64,000 nucleotides of DNA from Alcanivorax limicola. GTDB lineage: Bacteria > Pseudomonadota > Gammaproteobacteria > Pseudomonadales > Alcanivoracaceae. Position numbers and translations under genes: made by a program. Each line of letters starts with the position of its first letter. The first letter of the stretch is position 1. This document shows positions 52,485-61,956 of the stretch, one piece after another. Location of the stretch: assembly GCF_019931215.1 (NCBI RefSeq), contig NZ_JAIOUB010000002.1:124001-188000 (forward strand), read 5' to 3'. The notes under the pieces are model-generated. The model had not been told where the DNA came from and made no database searches. It saw nothing but the letters and a program-made list of their open reading frames with translations.

Positions 52485-53210
52485 TTAGCGCTTGCCGGGC
52501 TTGCGCACTTCTTCCTGCATCTTCTCGCTGGTGATGTGCCGCACGTCCTTGCCCTGCACCAGGTAGACCACCTGTTCGCAGATGTTGCGGGCGTGGTCAC
52601 CAATCCGCTCCAGCGAGCGCAGGGTCCACATGACGTTCAGCACGCGGGTGATGGAGCGCGGATCTTCCATCATGAAGGTCACCAGCGAGCGCATCGCGGA
52701 ACGGTACTCCAGGTCCACCTGGTCATCTTCCGCCGCGACTTCCACGGCCTTGTCCACGTCAAAACGGGCAAAGGCGTCCAGTGCATCGTGCAGCATGCGG
52801 CGCACATGCGCGCCGATATGCCGTGCCTCGACGTAGCCGCGCGGGGATTCACCCTCTTCCGCCAACTGAATCGCCATGCGGGCGATCTTGGCCGATTCAT
52901 CACCGATGCGCTCAAGGTCGGCAACCGCTTTGGAAATGGCCACGATCATGCGCAAGTCCGACGCTGCCGGCTGACGCAGGACGATAATGCGCGAGCATTC
53001 CTCGTCGATCATCATTTCCAGCTTGTTGATGCGGTCCTCGACCTTGAGCACGTTCTCCGCCATGCCGGTGTCGCCTTTCAGCAACGCGTCCAGAGAGTCG
53101 GCGGCCTGCTTCTCCACCAGTCCGCCCATTTCCATCAGATGGTTGCGCACCGCCGTCAGGTCCTTGTTGAACTGCTGTGATATGTGATGCTGATAATTAT
53201 CCTTGTCCAT
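52485..53210 (-). CDS. phoU: PhoU, phosphate signalling protein
   Basis: A 241-aa helical protein with the two PhoU repeats and their metal-binding E/D-x-x-x-D motifs: IDEECSRIIVLRQPAASDLRMIVAISKAVADLERIGDESAKIA and LNVMWTLRSLERIGDHARNICE. PhoU links PstSCAB to PhoR and dampens phosphate uptake. It is the last gene of the pst operon. Confidence 0.96.
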   Translation of the reverse strand: MDKDNYQHHISQQFNKDLTAVRNHLMEMGGLVEKQAADSLDALLKGDTGMAENVLKVEDRINKLEMMIDEECSRIIVLRQPAASDLRMIVAISKAVADLERIGDESAKIARMAIQLAEEGESPRGYVEARHIGAHVRRMLHDALDAFARFDVDKAVEVAAEDDQVDLEYRSAMRSLVTFMMEDPRSITRVLNVMWTLRSLERIGDHARNICEQVVYLVQGKDVRHITSEKMQEEVRKPGKR

Positions 53211-53236
53211 GATCTGGCTCTCTCTGTGTGCTGCGC

Positions 53237-54130
53237 TTAACCGTAGCGACCGGTAATGTAATCTTCGGTGCGCTTCTTCTGCGGATTGGTGAACAGGCTG
53301 TCGGTATCGCTGTACTCGACCATCTCGCCCATGTACATGAAGGCGGTATAGTCGGACACCCGCGCGGCCTGCTGCATGTTGTGGGTCACGATCACGATGG
53401 TGTACTGATCCTTGAGCTCGTTGATCAGCTCCTCGATCTTGAGCGTGGAGATCGGATCCAGCGCCGACGCCGGCTCATCCAGCAGAATGACCTCAGGCTC
53501 AATGGCGATAGCGCGGGCAATCACCAGACGCTGCTGCTGGCCACCGGAAAGGCCGAAGGCGTTGTCTTCCAGACGATCCTTCACCTCATCCCACAGTGCC
53601 GCACCGCGCAGGGACTTCTCCACCACTTCATCCAGCACACGCTTGGATTTGCCCCCCTGCAAGCGCAGGCCGTAAGCCACATTCTCGTAAATGGATTTCG
53701 GGAAAGGGTTGGGCTTCTGGAATACCATGCCGATCTGGCGACGCAGCTCTGCCACGTCCACGCCGCGGGCATAGATATCCTTGTCATCCAGCATGATCTT
53801 GCCTTCGATACGGCAGATATCCACCAGATCATTCATGCGGTTGAAGCAGCGCAGCAGCGTGGATTTACCGCAACCGGACGGCCCGATGAACGCCGTGACT
53901 TTTTTCTCGGGAATGACCAGATTGATGTCCTTGAGCGCCTGGTCATTGCCATAGAACAGATTCAGATGCTGGACATCCATCTTCAGTTTTTCGTTGGCCA
54001 GATTCAGCTGCGGCGCGCCACTCTGGCGCAGCTGGCTGGCGTCGAACCCGTGACTGCTCTGCTCTGTGGATGTCATGGCATCATTTCCATTCTGTTTGCG
54101 ATGTGTATCTGATGTGCTTGATTCGGACAT
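53237..54130 (-). CDS. pstB: Phosphate ABC transporter ATP-binding protein PstB
   Basis: A 297-aa ATPase with a long hydrophilic N-terminal extension of ~40 residues before [18 protein letters not shown]. Walker [13 protein letters not shown]-loop [18 protein letters not shown], signature [14 protein letters not shown], Walker [13 protein letters not shown], and switch His in VTHNMQQA. It powers PstC-PstA. It lies 45 bases after pstA and 26 bases before phoU. Confidence 0.96.
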   Translation of the reverse strand: MSESSTSDTHRKQNGNDAMTSTEQSSHGFDASQLRQSGAPQLNLANEKLKMDVQHLNLFYGNDQALKDINLVIPEKKVTAFIGPSGCGKSTLLRCFNRMNDLVDICRIEGKIMLDDKDIYARGVDVAELRRQIGMVFQKPNPFPKSIYENVAYGLRLQGGKSKRVLDEVVEKSLRGAALWDEVKDRLEDNAFGLSGGQQQRLVIARAIAIEPEVILLDEPASALDPISTLKIEELINELKDQYTIVIVTHNMQQAARVSDYTAFMYMGEMVEYSDTDSLFTNPQKKRTEDYITGRYG

Positions 54131-54175
54131 TTGTCTGCTCCTGTCTGCGCGGCGACCTTGCGCTTGAACATATAC

Positions 54176-55852
54176 TTAGTCGGATTCCGCGCGGTACTTT
54201 TCGCGCAACCGGTTTCGAATGCTGATCGCCGTGAGATTCAGCACCACGATAATGCCCACCAGCACCAGAGCGGTGGCATATACCAGCGGCCGCGCCGCCT
54301 CGGCATTCGGGCTCTGGAAGCCGACATCATAAATGTGGAAGCCCAGGTGCATGATCTTGCGGTCGAGATGAATGAACGGGAAGTAGCTGTCCACCGGCAA
54401 CGTCGGTGCCAGCTTCACCACCCCGACCAGCATCAGCGGCGCCACTTCACCGGCAGCCCGTGCAATCGCCAGAATCATGCCGGTCATCATCGCCGGTGTC
54501 GCCAGCGGCACGACCACCCGCCACAGGGTTTCAGCCTTGGTCGCACCCAGCGCCAGCGAGCCCTGGCGAATGGTGCTGGGAATCCGCGACAAGCCTTCTT
54601 CGGTGGATACGATAACCACCGGCAGTGTCAGCAGCGCCAGCGTCAATGACGCCCACATCAGGCCGGGCGTACCGAATGTCGGCGCCGGCAAGGATTCAGG
54701 GTAGAACAGCTGATCAATGCTGCCACCAATGGTGTAGACAAAGAAGCCCAGACCAAACACCCCGTACACAATGGACGGCACACCCGCCAGGTTGTACACG
54801 GAGATTCTGATGGCGCGCAACAACGGCCCTTGTCTGGCGTACTCGCGCAGGTAAATAGCCGCCAGCACACCGAACGGCGTCACCACCAGGCTCATGATGA
54901 AGACCATGGTGACGGTGCCAAAAATGGCCGGGAAAATACCGCCTTCAGTGTTCGCCTCCCGTGGATTGCCGCTCATGAATTCCCAGAAGCGATCCACATA
55001 ATTGGCCATCTTGCCGAACAGGGACAATTGATTGGGCTGCGTAACGCGCACGATATCGCGCAGACTGATACGCATCTCCCTGCCATCTGCCGTCAACGCC
55101 AGCAGGGTATCCCGGCTGGCTTCGACATTCAGTTGATCCAGACGCTGCTGAATCACCGCGTACTCATCATCCAGCGCCTGGCGGCCACTCTCCAGTTCAG
55201 CAACCCGTGCCGCTTTTTCCTCTTCCGAGAGGCGATCATTGAGTGCGATGCGGCGGGAGCCCAGCCGGATCTGTTCCATGCGGTAGTTGATGTCGCCGAT
55301 ATCGCTGCGTTCGATCTTGTTGATCTCATCACGGATGCTCAGCGCGCGCGCCATGCGGTTGCGCAGTTCGACCATGACTGCGTCGCCCTCGGCCACGATG
55401 ACATCGCCTTCCAGCACCGCCCGGGGCAGGCCATAGAAATTGCCCCACTCGCGCCGCTCTATCACTACAGCGTCAGCCGGCCTGCTCATCTCGCCCATGG
55501 CGGGCTGCAGGTACCACATGAAATCACGGCTGGTCACATCCCGGTTACCGCGTTTGATCAGGAAGCGGGTAACCAGATCATCCGGCTGCGCCAGATCCGG
55601 GCGGCCGGAATCAATCACGATAGTGCCGGCCAGTGTCTGACTGCGCACCACCTCGCCCATGACCACTTCCTGCGTGCCATCACGCTGCGTGTAGTCAAAC
55701 TGCACAATGGGTGCCGGCCAGAAATGCGCCAGACCGCGTACCGCAATCAACCCCAACAACCCGGCGACCATCACGATACTGAGCGCGACCGCCCCGCCGT
55801 TCAGCCAGATCCAGGGGGTGCCACTTTTAAACCAGCCTTGTTTCTTGCTCAT
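54176..55852 (-). CDS. pstA: Phosphate ABC transporter permease PstA, long type
   Basis: At 558 aa this is far longer than the ~296 aa of E. coli PstA. After the first membrane helix (ALSIVMVAGLLGLIAVRG) comes an approximately 240-residue periplasmic insert with a heptad-like middle (ARVAELESGRQALDDEYAVIQQRLDQLN). The standard permease part then begins at GIFPAIFGTVTMVFIMSLVVTPFGVLAAIYL, with the EAA-type loop LGATKAETLWRVVVPLATPAMMTG. Pseudomonas has similarly long PstA. Confidence 0.93.
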   Translation of the reverse strand: MSKKQGWFKSGTPWIWLNGGAVALSIVMVAGLLGLIAVRGLAHFWPAPIVQFDYTQRDGTQEVVMGEVVRSQTLAGTIVIDSGRPDLAQPDDLVTRFLIKRGNRDVTSRDFMWYLQPAMGEMSRPADAVVIERREWGNFYGLPRAVLEGDVIVAEGDAVMVELRNRMARALSIRDEINKIERSDIGDINYRMEQIRLGSRRIALNDRLSEEEKAARVAELESGRQALDDEYAVIQQRLDQLNVEASRDTLLALTADGREMRISLRDIVRVTQPNQLSLFGKMANYVDRFWEFMSGNPREANTEGGIFPAIFGTVTMVFIMSLVVTPFGVLAAIYLREYARQGPLLRAIRISVYNLAGVPSIVYGVFGLGFFVYTIGGSIDQLFYPESLPAPTFGTPGLMWASLTLALLTLPVVIVSTEEGLSRIPSTIRQGSLALGATKAETLWRVVVPLATPAMMTGMILAIARAAGEVAPLMLVGVVKLAPTLPVDSYFPFIHLDRKIMHLGFHIYDVGFQSPNAEAARPLVYATALVLVGIIVVLNLTAISIRNRLREKYRAESD

Positions 55853-55864
55853 GGGATCCCCCGA

Positions 55865-58162
55865 TCAAAGATTGCTGTAGCGTGCGCGCAGACGCTGGCG
55901 CACGATTTCGGCAATGGTGTTGACGACAAAGGTCATCACCAGCAACACCAGCGCAGCCAGGAACAGGACGCGGAAGTGGGTGCTGCCGACCGCCGTTTCC
56001 GGCAGCTCTACCGCCACGTTGGCGGACAGGGTGCGCATACCTTCGAAGATATTGAAGTTCACCACCGGGCTGTTACCGGTGGCCATGACAACGATCATCG
56101 TCTCACCGACAGCTCGGCCGAAACCGATCATCACCGCGGAAAAAATGCCCGGGCTGGCCGTAGGCAGCACCACACCCATCACCGTCTGCCAGGACGTGGC
56201 GCCCAATGCCAGCGAGCCCTGGGTCAGATGTTTCGGCACGTTGAATACCGCGTCTTCGGCAATCGAGAAGATGGTCGGGATCACGGCAAAGCCCATGGCG
56301 ATACCCACCACCAGCGCATTACGCTGGTCATAGTTGATGCCCTGGTCCGTAAACCACTGGCGCATGGAACCATCGAAGAAGTACAGCTGAATGTACGGGC
56401 TGGACGCCACACACAACCAGCCGATGCCGAGCACGACAGGGATCAGCACTGCGGCTTCCCAGCCTGCCGGGACATAGTTCTTGTACTCCTGCGGCAGGCG
56501 GTACCAGATATAGCCGGCCAGCAACATGCCCAGCGGTAAACCGAACAACATGGTGAACACCACCGGCAAGTTATCTTCCACAAACGGCGCCAGCCAGAGG
56601 CCTGCCAGGAAACCGAGAATCACCGTGGGCAATGCTTCCATGATTTCGATGCTGGGCTTGACCACACCACGCATGCGCGGCGTCATGAAATAGGCCGAGT
56701 AAATGGCGCCCATGACGGCTACCGGCATGGCGATCAGCATGGCAAAGAATGCTGCCTTGAGCGTGCCCACCGTCAGCGGCACCAGACTCATTTTCGGCTC
56801 GAATTCATCGGTGGCGGAGGACGCCTGCCAGACATAATCCGGCGCGCCACGCCCCTCGTACCAGACTTTTTGCCACAGCGCACGGAACGAGATCTGCGGA
56901 TGGGGGTTGTCCACCAGGTGCGGGTGCACACCATCAAACTGATCCACCACCAGCATTCGGCCGTTGATCGGCGAGATGGCAATGCGGCCTATCGGCGCGT
57001 CGATCACACGCTCCTGCAGCAGCGTGCGGCTGGACGTGCCGAAGTGGATACCGAGGGAGCCATCCGCCGCACCACTCAGGAAGCCCTTGCGGGTGTACTC
57101 GGTATCGATAAATGTCACCGGCGCATCGTGCGGTATGAAGCTGCGCATCCGCGCGAGGCTGTACCGATTCTGATCGTCCCGCACCAGTTGCCACTGCGCC
57201 AGCGAACCGTCTTCACCACCAATCACCAGTGATACGGTGCCCACCATGAACGCCATGCTGGTCAGTTGCTTTCCGCTGTCGATGACCCGGCGGCGCTCCA
57301 CCATGGACGGGTTGTTGACGTCGGAAATATTGTAGTAGGCCACATAGCCCGCCGGGTCGGCGATAAACACGTTGCGCTGGCTGTTATCCACCAGAATCCG
57401 CGTCACCGCATGCGGATAGGTCGGCATTTCGGTGCGGGTGGCAGACACGCGCACATCACCGGAGAAGATATTGCGCTGGGTCCGGTAGGCATTCACCAGC
57501 AACCGCTGATCAGCGGTGCGGGCGACTGCTACCGTACCGCGGCTGCTTTCCTGGATGGCGATCTGGGTCAGTGCCTGGCCCTGTTCATCCACATCCACGG
57601 GCGCCTCGCCCAGCGGGTAGGTGACCTTGGGCACTGTTACCCGGAAGTCCTGCGGATAGGTCAACTCGTATTCGATCTTGGCGACCATCAGCTGGCCATT
57701 GCTCAGCCCGAACGCCAGCACGCCATCACGCTTCTCGCCGTAACCGAAGCTGGTCACCTCGGTGCCTTCCGGTAGCGGCACCGAGAACTCGCTGCGCACT
57801 TCACCGGAGTCTGCTTCGAAGAAGATGATGCGGCCATCGCGGGTGACCTGCGTGCCGATTTCCTGGTAACGGTCCAGGGTCACGTGCAGGGTTTCCGTTT
57901 CCGGGCCGGCCGCCGGCAGGGCATAGCCCAGCTGCGGTGTCACCGAGACGGAACGCAGCAAGGGGGTCACTTCACTGAACAGGTAAACGAAGATCAGCGC
58001 CAGCGCGCCAACCACACCCATCCCGGCCATGGAAATGCCGAACGCAGAGAGTTTGTCATTGATCATGCGCCGTCGGCGCTGCTTCTTGCGCGCATCAGCA
58101 TCGGGCAGCAGATGGCGAAAGCCTCTGTTTTCCGGAGCGTGGGCGTTCTGGGAATCGGTCAT
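55865..58162 (-). CDS. pstC: Phosphate ABC transporter permease PstC, long type
   Basis: Start at 58162 (MTDSQNAHAPEN) gives 765 aa; the frame is open 27 codons further. A first membrane helix (ISMAGMGVVGALALIFVYLFS) is followed by an approximately 380-residue periplasmic domain whose repeating strands (YGEKRDGVLAFGLSNGQLMVAK, GRIAISPINGRMLVVDQ) look like a beta-propeller. The permease core then follows, with LGATSWQTVMGVVLPTASPGI. It is separated from pstS by a terminator-like hairpin. The ribosome binding site is weak. Confidence 0.92.
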   Translation of the reverse strand: MTDSQNAHAPENRGFRHLLPDADARKKQRRRRMINDKLSAFGISMAGMGVVGALALIFVYLFSEVTPLLRSVSVTPQLGYALPAAGPETETLHVTLDRYQEIGTQVTRDGRIIFFEADSGEVRSEFSVPLPEGTEVTSFGYGEKRDGVLAFGLSNGQLMVAKIEYELTYPQDFRVTVPKVTYPLGEAPVDVDEQGQALTQIAIQESSRGTVAVARTADQRLLVNAYRTQRNIFSGDVRVSATRTEMPTYPHAVTRILVDNSQRNVFIADPAGYVAYYNISDVNNPSMVERRRVIDSGKQLTSMAFMVGTVSLVIGGEDGSLAQWQLVRDDQNRYSLARMRSFIPHDAPVTFIDTEYTRKGFLSGAADGSLGIHFGTSSRTLLQERVIDAPIGRIAISPINGRMLVVDQFDGVHPHLVDNPHPQISFRALWQKVWYEGRGAPDYVWQASSATDEFEPKMSLVPLTVGTLKAAFFAMLIAMPVAVMGAIYSAYFMTPRMRGVVKPSIEIMEALPTVILGFLAGLWLAPFVEDNLPVVFTMLFGLPLGMLLAGYIWYRLPQEYKNYVPAGWEAAVLIPVVLGIGWLCVASSPYIQLYFFDGSMRQWFTDQGINYDQRNALVVGIAMGFAVIPTIFSIAEDAVFNVPKHLTQGSLALGATSWQTVMGVVLPTASPGIFSAVMIGFGRAVGETMIVVMATGNSPVVNFNIFEGMRTLSANVAVELPETAVGSTHFRVLFLAALVLLVMTFVVNTIAEIVRQRLRARYSNL

Positions 58163-58303
58163 AGGTGATAATCCGGCAAGCTGAATCCGAGACCCGCAGA
58201 CTAGACGCCTTAAATGACAGCAATGTGACAGCCGCTGTAACAAATGAATATCGCGTCATGATTGTTGGCCAGGCACGGCATCCACAACAGACACGGCACC
58301 CAC

Positions 58304-58337
58304 AAAAAAAGCGCCGGGCATCACGCCCGGCGCTTTT
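58304..58337 (-). terminator. Intrinsic terminator between pstS and pstC
   Basis: On the minus strand GCGCCGGGC, loop GTGAT, GCCCGGCGC, then seven U residues: a strong terminator 30 bases after the pstS stop. It would lower transcription of pstCAB-phoU relative to pstS. Confidence 0.88.
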
Positions 58338-58364
58338 ACTTGTACTTCTTTTCAGATCAGAGAC

Positions 58365-59336
58365 TTACAGGCCCAGCGCCTTACGGTGCCTGGCAGCCTC
58401 AGACTCAGGCAGGGGCACGTAGCCGTCACGCAGAACCACTTCCTGGCCTTCTTTTGACAGGATCAGTTTGACGAACTCGCGGGTGATCGGGTCCAGCTCA
58501 CCGTTGGGCGCCTTGTTCACGTAGACGTAGAGGAAGCGCGCCAGCGGGTAGTCACCGGTTGCCGCATTCTCGGCCGTCGTGTCAGCGAAGGCATCGCCCT
58601 CTTCACGCGCCAGCGGGACAGTCCGCACACCGGAAGTGATGTAGCCGATACCGGAGTAGCCAATGCCGTTGATGGACTCGGCAACACCCTGCACGACAGC
58701 GGAAGAACCCGGCTGCTCATTGATGGTGGGCTTGAAGTCGCCATCGCACAGTGCGTTCTGCTTGAAGTAGCCGTAGGTGCCGGATACTGCGTTACGGCTG
58801 TAGACGGTGAAATCACGGTTTGCCCAGGCGCCGGTCAGGCCCAGCTGGCCCCAGCGGGTGATGTCTTCCTTGTAACCACAACGACGGGTCGCAGAAAACA
58901 CAGCGTCAACCTGCGCCAGCGTCATGCCTTCGATGGGGTTGTCCTTGTTGACATAGACCGCCACCATGTCGATCGCAACCGGTACCGCGTAAGGCTTGTG
59001 GCCGTGACGGTTCTCGAAAGACTGGATCTCGGAGTCACGCATGGCGCGGCTCATCGGCGCCAGGTTGGCAGTGCCTTCGGTGATGGCCGGCGGTGCGGTG
59101 GAAGAACCAGCGCCCTGCACCTGAACGCGCACGTTCGGGTAGAACTTGTTGTATTCCTCAGCCCACAGGGTCATGAGGTTGTTCAGGGTATCGGAACCGA
59201 TGCTGTTCACGTTACCGGAAATGCCACCCACGCGCTGGTAGGCTGGCAGTTTCGGATCGACGTCCGCCACGGCAAAGCCGCTGAAAGTGGTGGTGATGGC
59301 TACCGCAGCAGCGGTAAGAGCCGTACGCAGTTTCAT
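58365..59336 (-). CDS. pstS: Phosphate-binding protein PstS
   Basis: A 323-aa periplasmic protein with signal peptide ([19 protein letters not shown]). Phosphate-binding segments: [30 protein letters not shown] and [12 protein letters not shown], then [18 protein letters not shown]. This is the DING/Pseudomonas-like PstS branch. It is the first gene of the operon behind a Pho box, 174 bases before pstC. Confidence 0.95.
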   Translation of the reverse strand: MKLRTALTAAAVAITTTFSGFAVADVDPKLPAYQRVGGISGNVNSIGSDTLNNLMTLWAEEYNKFYPNVRVQVQGAGSSTAPPAITEGTANLAPMSRAMRDSEIQSFENRHGHKPYAVPVAIDMVAVYVNKDNPIEGMTLAQVDAVFSATRRCGYKEDITRWGQLGLTGAWANRDFTVYSRNAVSGTYGYFKQNALCDGDFKPTINEQPGSSAVVQGVAESINGIGYSGIGYITSGVRTVPLAREEGDAFADTTAENAATGDYPLARFLYVYVNKAPNGELDPITREFVKLILSKEGQEVVLRDGYVPLPESEAARHRKALGL

Positions 59337-59395
59337 AGTGATCTCCAGGTTTCCCCAATCGTTTAGGCACGCAGATGCCCTGCGCTTGATCCGGG

Positions 59396-59429
59396 ACTAT
59401 AGGGGGCCATTATGAAGATTCCATGACAC
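59396..59429 (-). promoter_or_regulatory. Pho box and promoter of the pst operon
   Basis: On the minus strand GTGTCAT, four bases, TCTTCAT (complement of 59412-59429), then 10 bases and TATAGT (complement of 59396-59401). Spacing is exactly that of PhoB-activated promoters. The adjacent CCGGACATAATCCGG (59430-59444) is an extra palindrome upstream of the box. Confidence 0.82.
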
Positions 59430-59560
59430 CCGGACATAATCCGGGCGCACGACATTATTTATGCCGGGATGTATGCCGGGCAGACGTCGGGCCGGGTTGA
59501 GATATACTGCGCCGTTGCCGCACGGCACACGACACGATCATCAGAAAAGGCGGGGGGCGC

Positions 59561-60142
59561 ATGTTGGCGGGAGGATTGCGGGCAGCACTGGCGTTGCTGG
59601 AAGGCATCAGCCTGCTCACCGGCCGGTTGGTCAGCTGGCTGGCACTGGGCGTGGTCGCCGTCATGATGGTCATCGTGGTGCTGCGCTATGGCTTTGATAT
59701 CGGCGGCATCGCCTTGCAGGAATCTGCCCTGTACCTGCACGCAGCGCTGTTCGTGCTGGGCGCGGGCTACACCCTGGCGCGGGACGAGCATGTGCGCGTC
59801 GACATCTTTTACCAGCGCCTGGGGCCACAGGGGCGTGCTCGCATCGATCTGCTGGGCAGCCTTCTGTTGTTGCTGCCGCTGGCCATTACGCTGTTCGTCA
59901 TGAGCCTGGATTATGTGCTGCTCAGCTGGGCGCGTGGCGAGGGCTCACAGGAAGCTGGCGGCCTGCCCTTCCTGTATCTGCTCAAGAGCCTGTTACTGGT
60001 GCTCCCCACCGTGCTGCTGATTCAGGCGGCCGCCGAAATGCTGCGCGCGCTGCTGGTGCTGACCGGGCACCCGGTGCCGCCGCGCGATGGCCGGCCCACC
60101 ACGCCACAGCAGCCACAGCAGGAGAGCGAACCATGGCAATAA
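59561..60142 (+). CDS. TRAP transporter small permease (DctQ type)
   Basis: A 193-aa protein with four hydrophobic helices and the DctQ-like order: LVSWLALGVVAVMMVIVVLRYGFD, LQESALYLHAALFVLGAGYTLARDEHVRVDIFYQRL, RARIDLLGSLLLLLPLAITLFV. It pairs with the large permease, whose start overlaps its stop by 10 bases. TRAP systems take up organic acids using a sodium gradient and a periplasmic binding protein. No DctP gene adjoins. Confidence 0.92.
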   Translation: MLAGGLRAALALLEGISLLTGRLVSWLALGVVAVMMVIVVLRYGFDIGGIALQESALYLHAALFVLGAGYTLARDEHVRVDIFYQRLGPQGRARIDLLGSLLLLLPLAITLFVMSLDYVLLSWARGEGSQEAGGLPFLYLLKSLLLVLPTVLLIQAAAEMLRALLVLTGHPVPPRDGRPTTPQQPQQESEPWQ

Positions 60143-61515
60143 TCGCCCTGCTGATGTTCGTCACGGTCTGTCTGGTGCTGATGGCGGGTTACCCGGTGGC
60201 GTTTACGCTGGGCGGGGTGGCATTGCTGTTCGCCTTTGCCGGCATGCTCGCTGGCGTGTTTGATCCCGGCGAGCTGGGGCTGATTCCCAACCGGTTGTTC
60301 GGCATTGTCAGCAACACCACCCTGATCGCCGTGCCGTTATTCGTGTTCATGGGCATGATGCTGGAGAAATCCCGCATCGCCGAAGACCTGCTGGGCACCT
60401 TGTCCCGTTTGTTCGGGCCACTGCCCGGCGGCATGGGCATCGCCATCATCCTGGTCGGCGCCCTGCTGGCCGCCAGCACCGGCATCGTCGGCGCCACCGT
60501 GGTGACCATGGGCCTGATTGCCCTCCCCACAATGCTACGCCAGGGCTACCACCCCGGCATCGCCAGCGGCCTGATCTGCGCCACCGGCACGCTGGGCCAG
60601 ATCATTCCACCCTCCATTGCCCTGATTCTGCTGGGCGACGTGCTGGCCACCGCCTATCAGCAGGCGCAGCTGCGCCAGGGCCTGTGGTCCTTCGACAGTG
60701 TGTCCGTGGGTGATCTTTTTGCCGGGGCTGTGGTGCCCGGGCTGGTGCTGGTCGGGCTTTATGCGGCTTACATCCTGGCGGTCGCGCTGTGGCGCCCGCA
60801 CTATTTGCCGCGCGTCACCCCCGCAGCCGCCGGCGACGCCCCGCAGCCCCCGCTGGCCCGCGCGCTGATTACCAGCCTGCTGCCGCCCTTGTTGCTGATC
60901 GTGGCGGTGCTCGGCGCCATTCTGACCGGCAAGGCCACACCCACCGAGGCCGCCGCCGTGGGCGCCACCGGCGCCACGCTGCTGGCCATACTGCGGCGCC
61001 AGCTGAGCCTGGGCCGCTTGCAAGACGTGATGCGCGGCACCGTCCGCGTCACCAGCATGGTCTTCATGATCCTGATCGGCGCGTCGGTGTTTTCCCTGGT
61101 GTTTCACGGCTACGGCGGCGGTGACGCCGTGGAGCGGCTGCTCACCGGCCTGCCGGGCGGCGCCTTCGGGGCCATGTTGATGGTGATGCTGCTGATTTTC
61201 CTGCTCGGCTTCATTCTCGACTTTATCGAGATCACCTTCGTGGTGGTGCCCATCGTCGCCCCGGCCCTGCTGATGCTGGGCCTGGACCCGATCTGGCTGG
61301 GCGTGATGATCGCTCTCAACCTGCAAACGTCCTTTCTGACGCCGCCGTTCGGCTTCGCGCTGTTCTATCTGCGCGGTGTCGCCCCCGCGACGGTGAACAC
61401 AGCAGATATCTATCGCGGCGTGATACCCTTTATCCTTATACAACTGCTGATGCTGCTCCTGCTCGCGGTGTGGCCAGCGCTGGCCACCTGGCTGCCAGGG
61501 CTGGTATCTCGCTGA
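60133..61515 (+). CDS. TRAP transporter large permease (DctM type)
   Basis: A 460-aa protein with about 12-13 membrane segments and DctM blocks: YPVAFTLGGVALLFAF, NTTLIAVPLFVFMGMMLEKS, ASTGIVGATVVTMGLIALPTMLRQGYHPGIASGLICATGTLGQIIPPSIALILLGD, and a C-terminal LQTSFLTPPFGFALFYLRG. The long loop between the halves (PHYLPRVTPAAAGDAPQPP) is typical. The substrate is not readable; C4-dicarboxylates, alpha-keto acids or taurine-like sulfonates are all possible. Confidence 0.94.
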   Translation: MAIIALLMFVTVCLVLMAGYPVAFTLGGVALLFAFAGMLAGVFDPGELGLIPNRLFGIVSNTTLIAVPLFVFMGMMLEKSRIAEDLLGTLSRLFGPLPGGMGIAIILVGALLAASTGIVGATVVTMGLIALPTMLRQGYHPGIASGLICATGTLGQIIPPSIALILLGDVLATAYQQAQLRQGLWSFDSVSVGDLFAGAVVPGLVLVGLYAAYILAVALWRPHYLPRVTPAAAGDAPQPPLARALITSLLPPLLLIVAVLGAILTGKATPTEAAAVGATGATLLAILRRQLSLGRLQDVMRGTVRVTSMVFMILIGASVFSLVFHGYGGGDAVERLLTGLPGGAFGAMLMVMLLIFLLGFILDFIEITFVVVPIVAPALLMLGLDPIWLGVMIALNLQTSFLTPPFGFALFYLRGVAPATVNTADIYRGVIPFILIQLLMLLLLAVWPALATWLPGLVSR

Positions 61516-61544
61516 CCCGACGACTGCACAACCGGAACAGAACA

Positions 61545-61943
61545 ATGACTGAAGAGCGCGACGACGAACCACAACCGACCGGCGAGCTGGCCATCCAGAC
61601 CATCGCCATGCCCCAGGACGCCAACTGGAACGGTGACATCTTCGGCGGCTGGCTGGTGTCCCAGATGGATCTGGCGGGCGCCGTCTGTGCCCGCAAAGCA
61701 GCCCGGGGCCGCGTCGCCACCGTGGCCATTGACGGCATGTCCTTCCTGCGCCCGGTGCCCATCGGTGCCGTTGTCAGCTGTTACACCGACCTGCTGGATG
61801 TGGGGCGCAGCTCCATGCGCATTCGCGTGGAAGTCTGGATTCGCAGCCTGGGCGAAGTGGCCAAGGTCACCGAAGGCCTGTTCACCTTTGTCGCCATCGA
61901 CGAAACCGGCCGCACCCGCACCGTACTGCAGGAGAACACCTGA
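61545..61943 (+). CDS. Acyl-CoA thioesterase, YciA-like hotdog fold
   Basis: The ATG at 61545 gives a 132-aa protein: LAIQTIAMPQDANWNGDIFGGWLVSQMDLAGAVCARKAARGRVATVAIDGMSFLRPVPIGAVVSCYTDLLDVGRSSMRIRVEVWIRS. The NGDIFGGWLVSQMD helix with its catalytic Asp is the YciA/acyl-CoA hydrolase signature. It hydrolyses acyl-CoA to free acid and CoA. It lies 29 bases after the TRAP permease gene and 13 bases before the next gene. Confidence 0.92.
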   Translation: MTEERDDEPQPTGELAIQTIAMPQDANWNGDIFGGWLVSQMDLAGAVCARKAARGRVATVAIDGMSFLRPVPIGAVVSCYTDLLDVGRSSMRIRVEVWIRSLGEVAKVTEGLFTFVAIDETGRTRTVLQENT

Positions 61944-61956
61944 CCGGGAGATCCCC

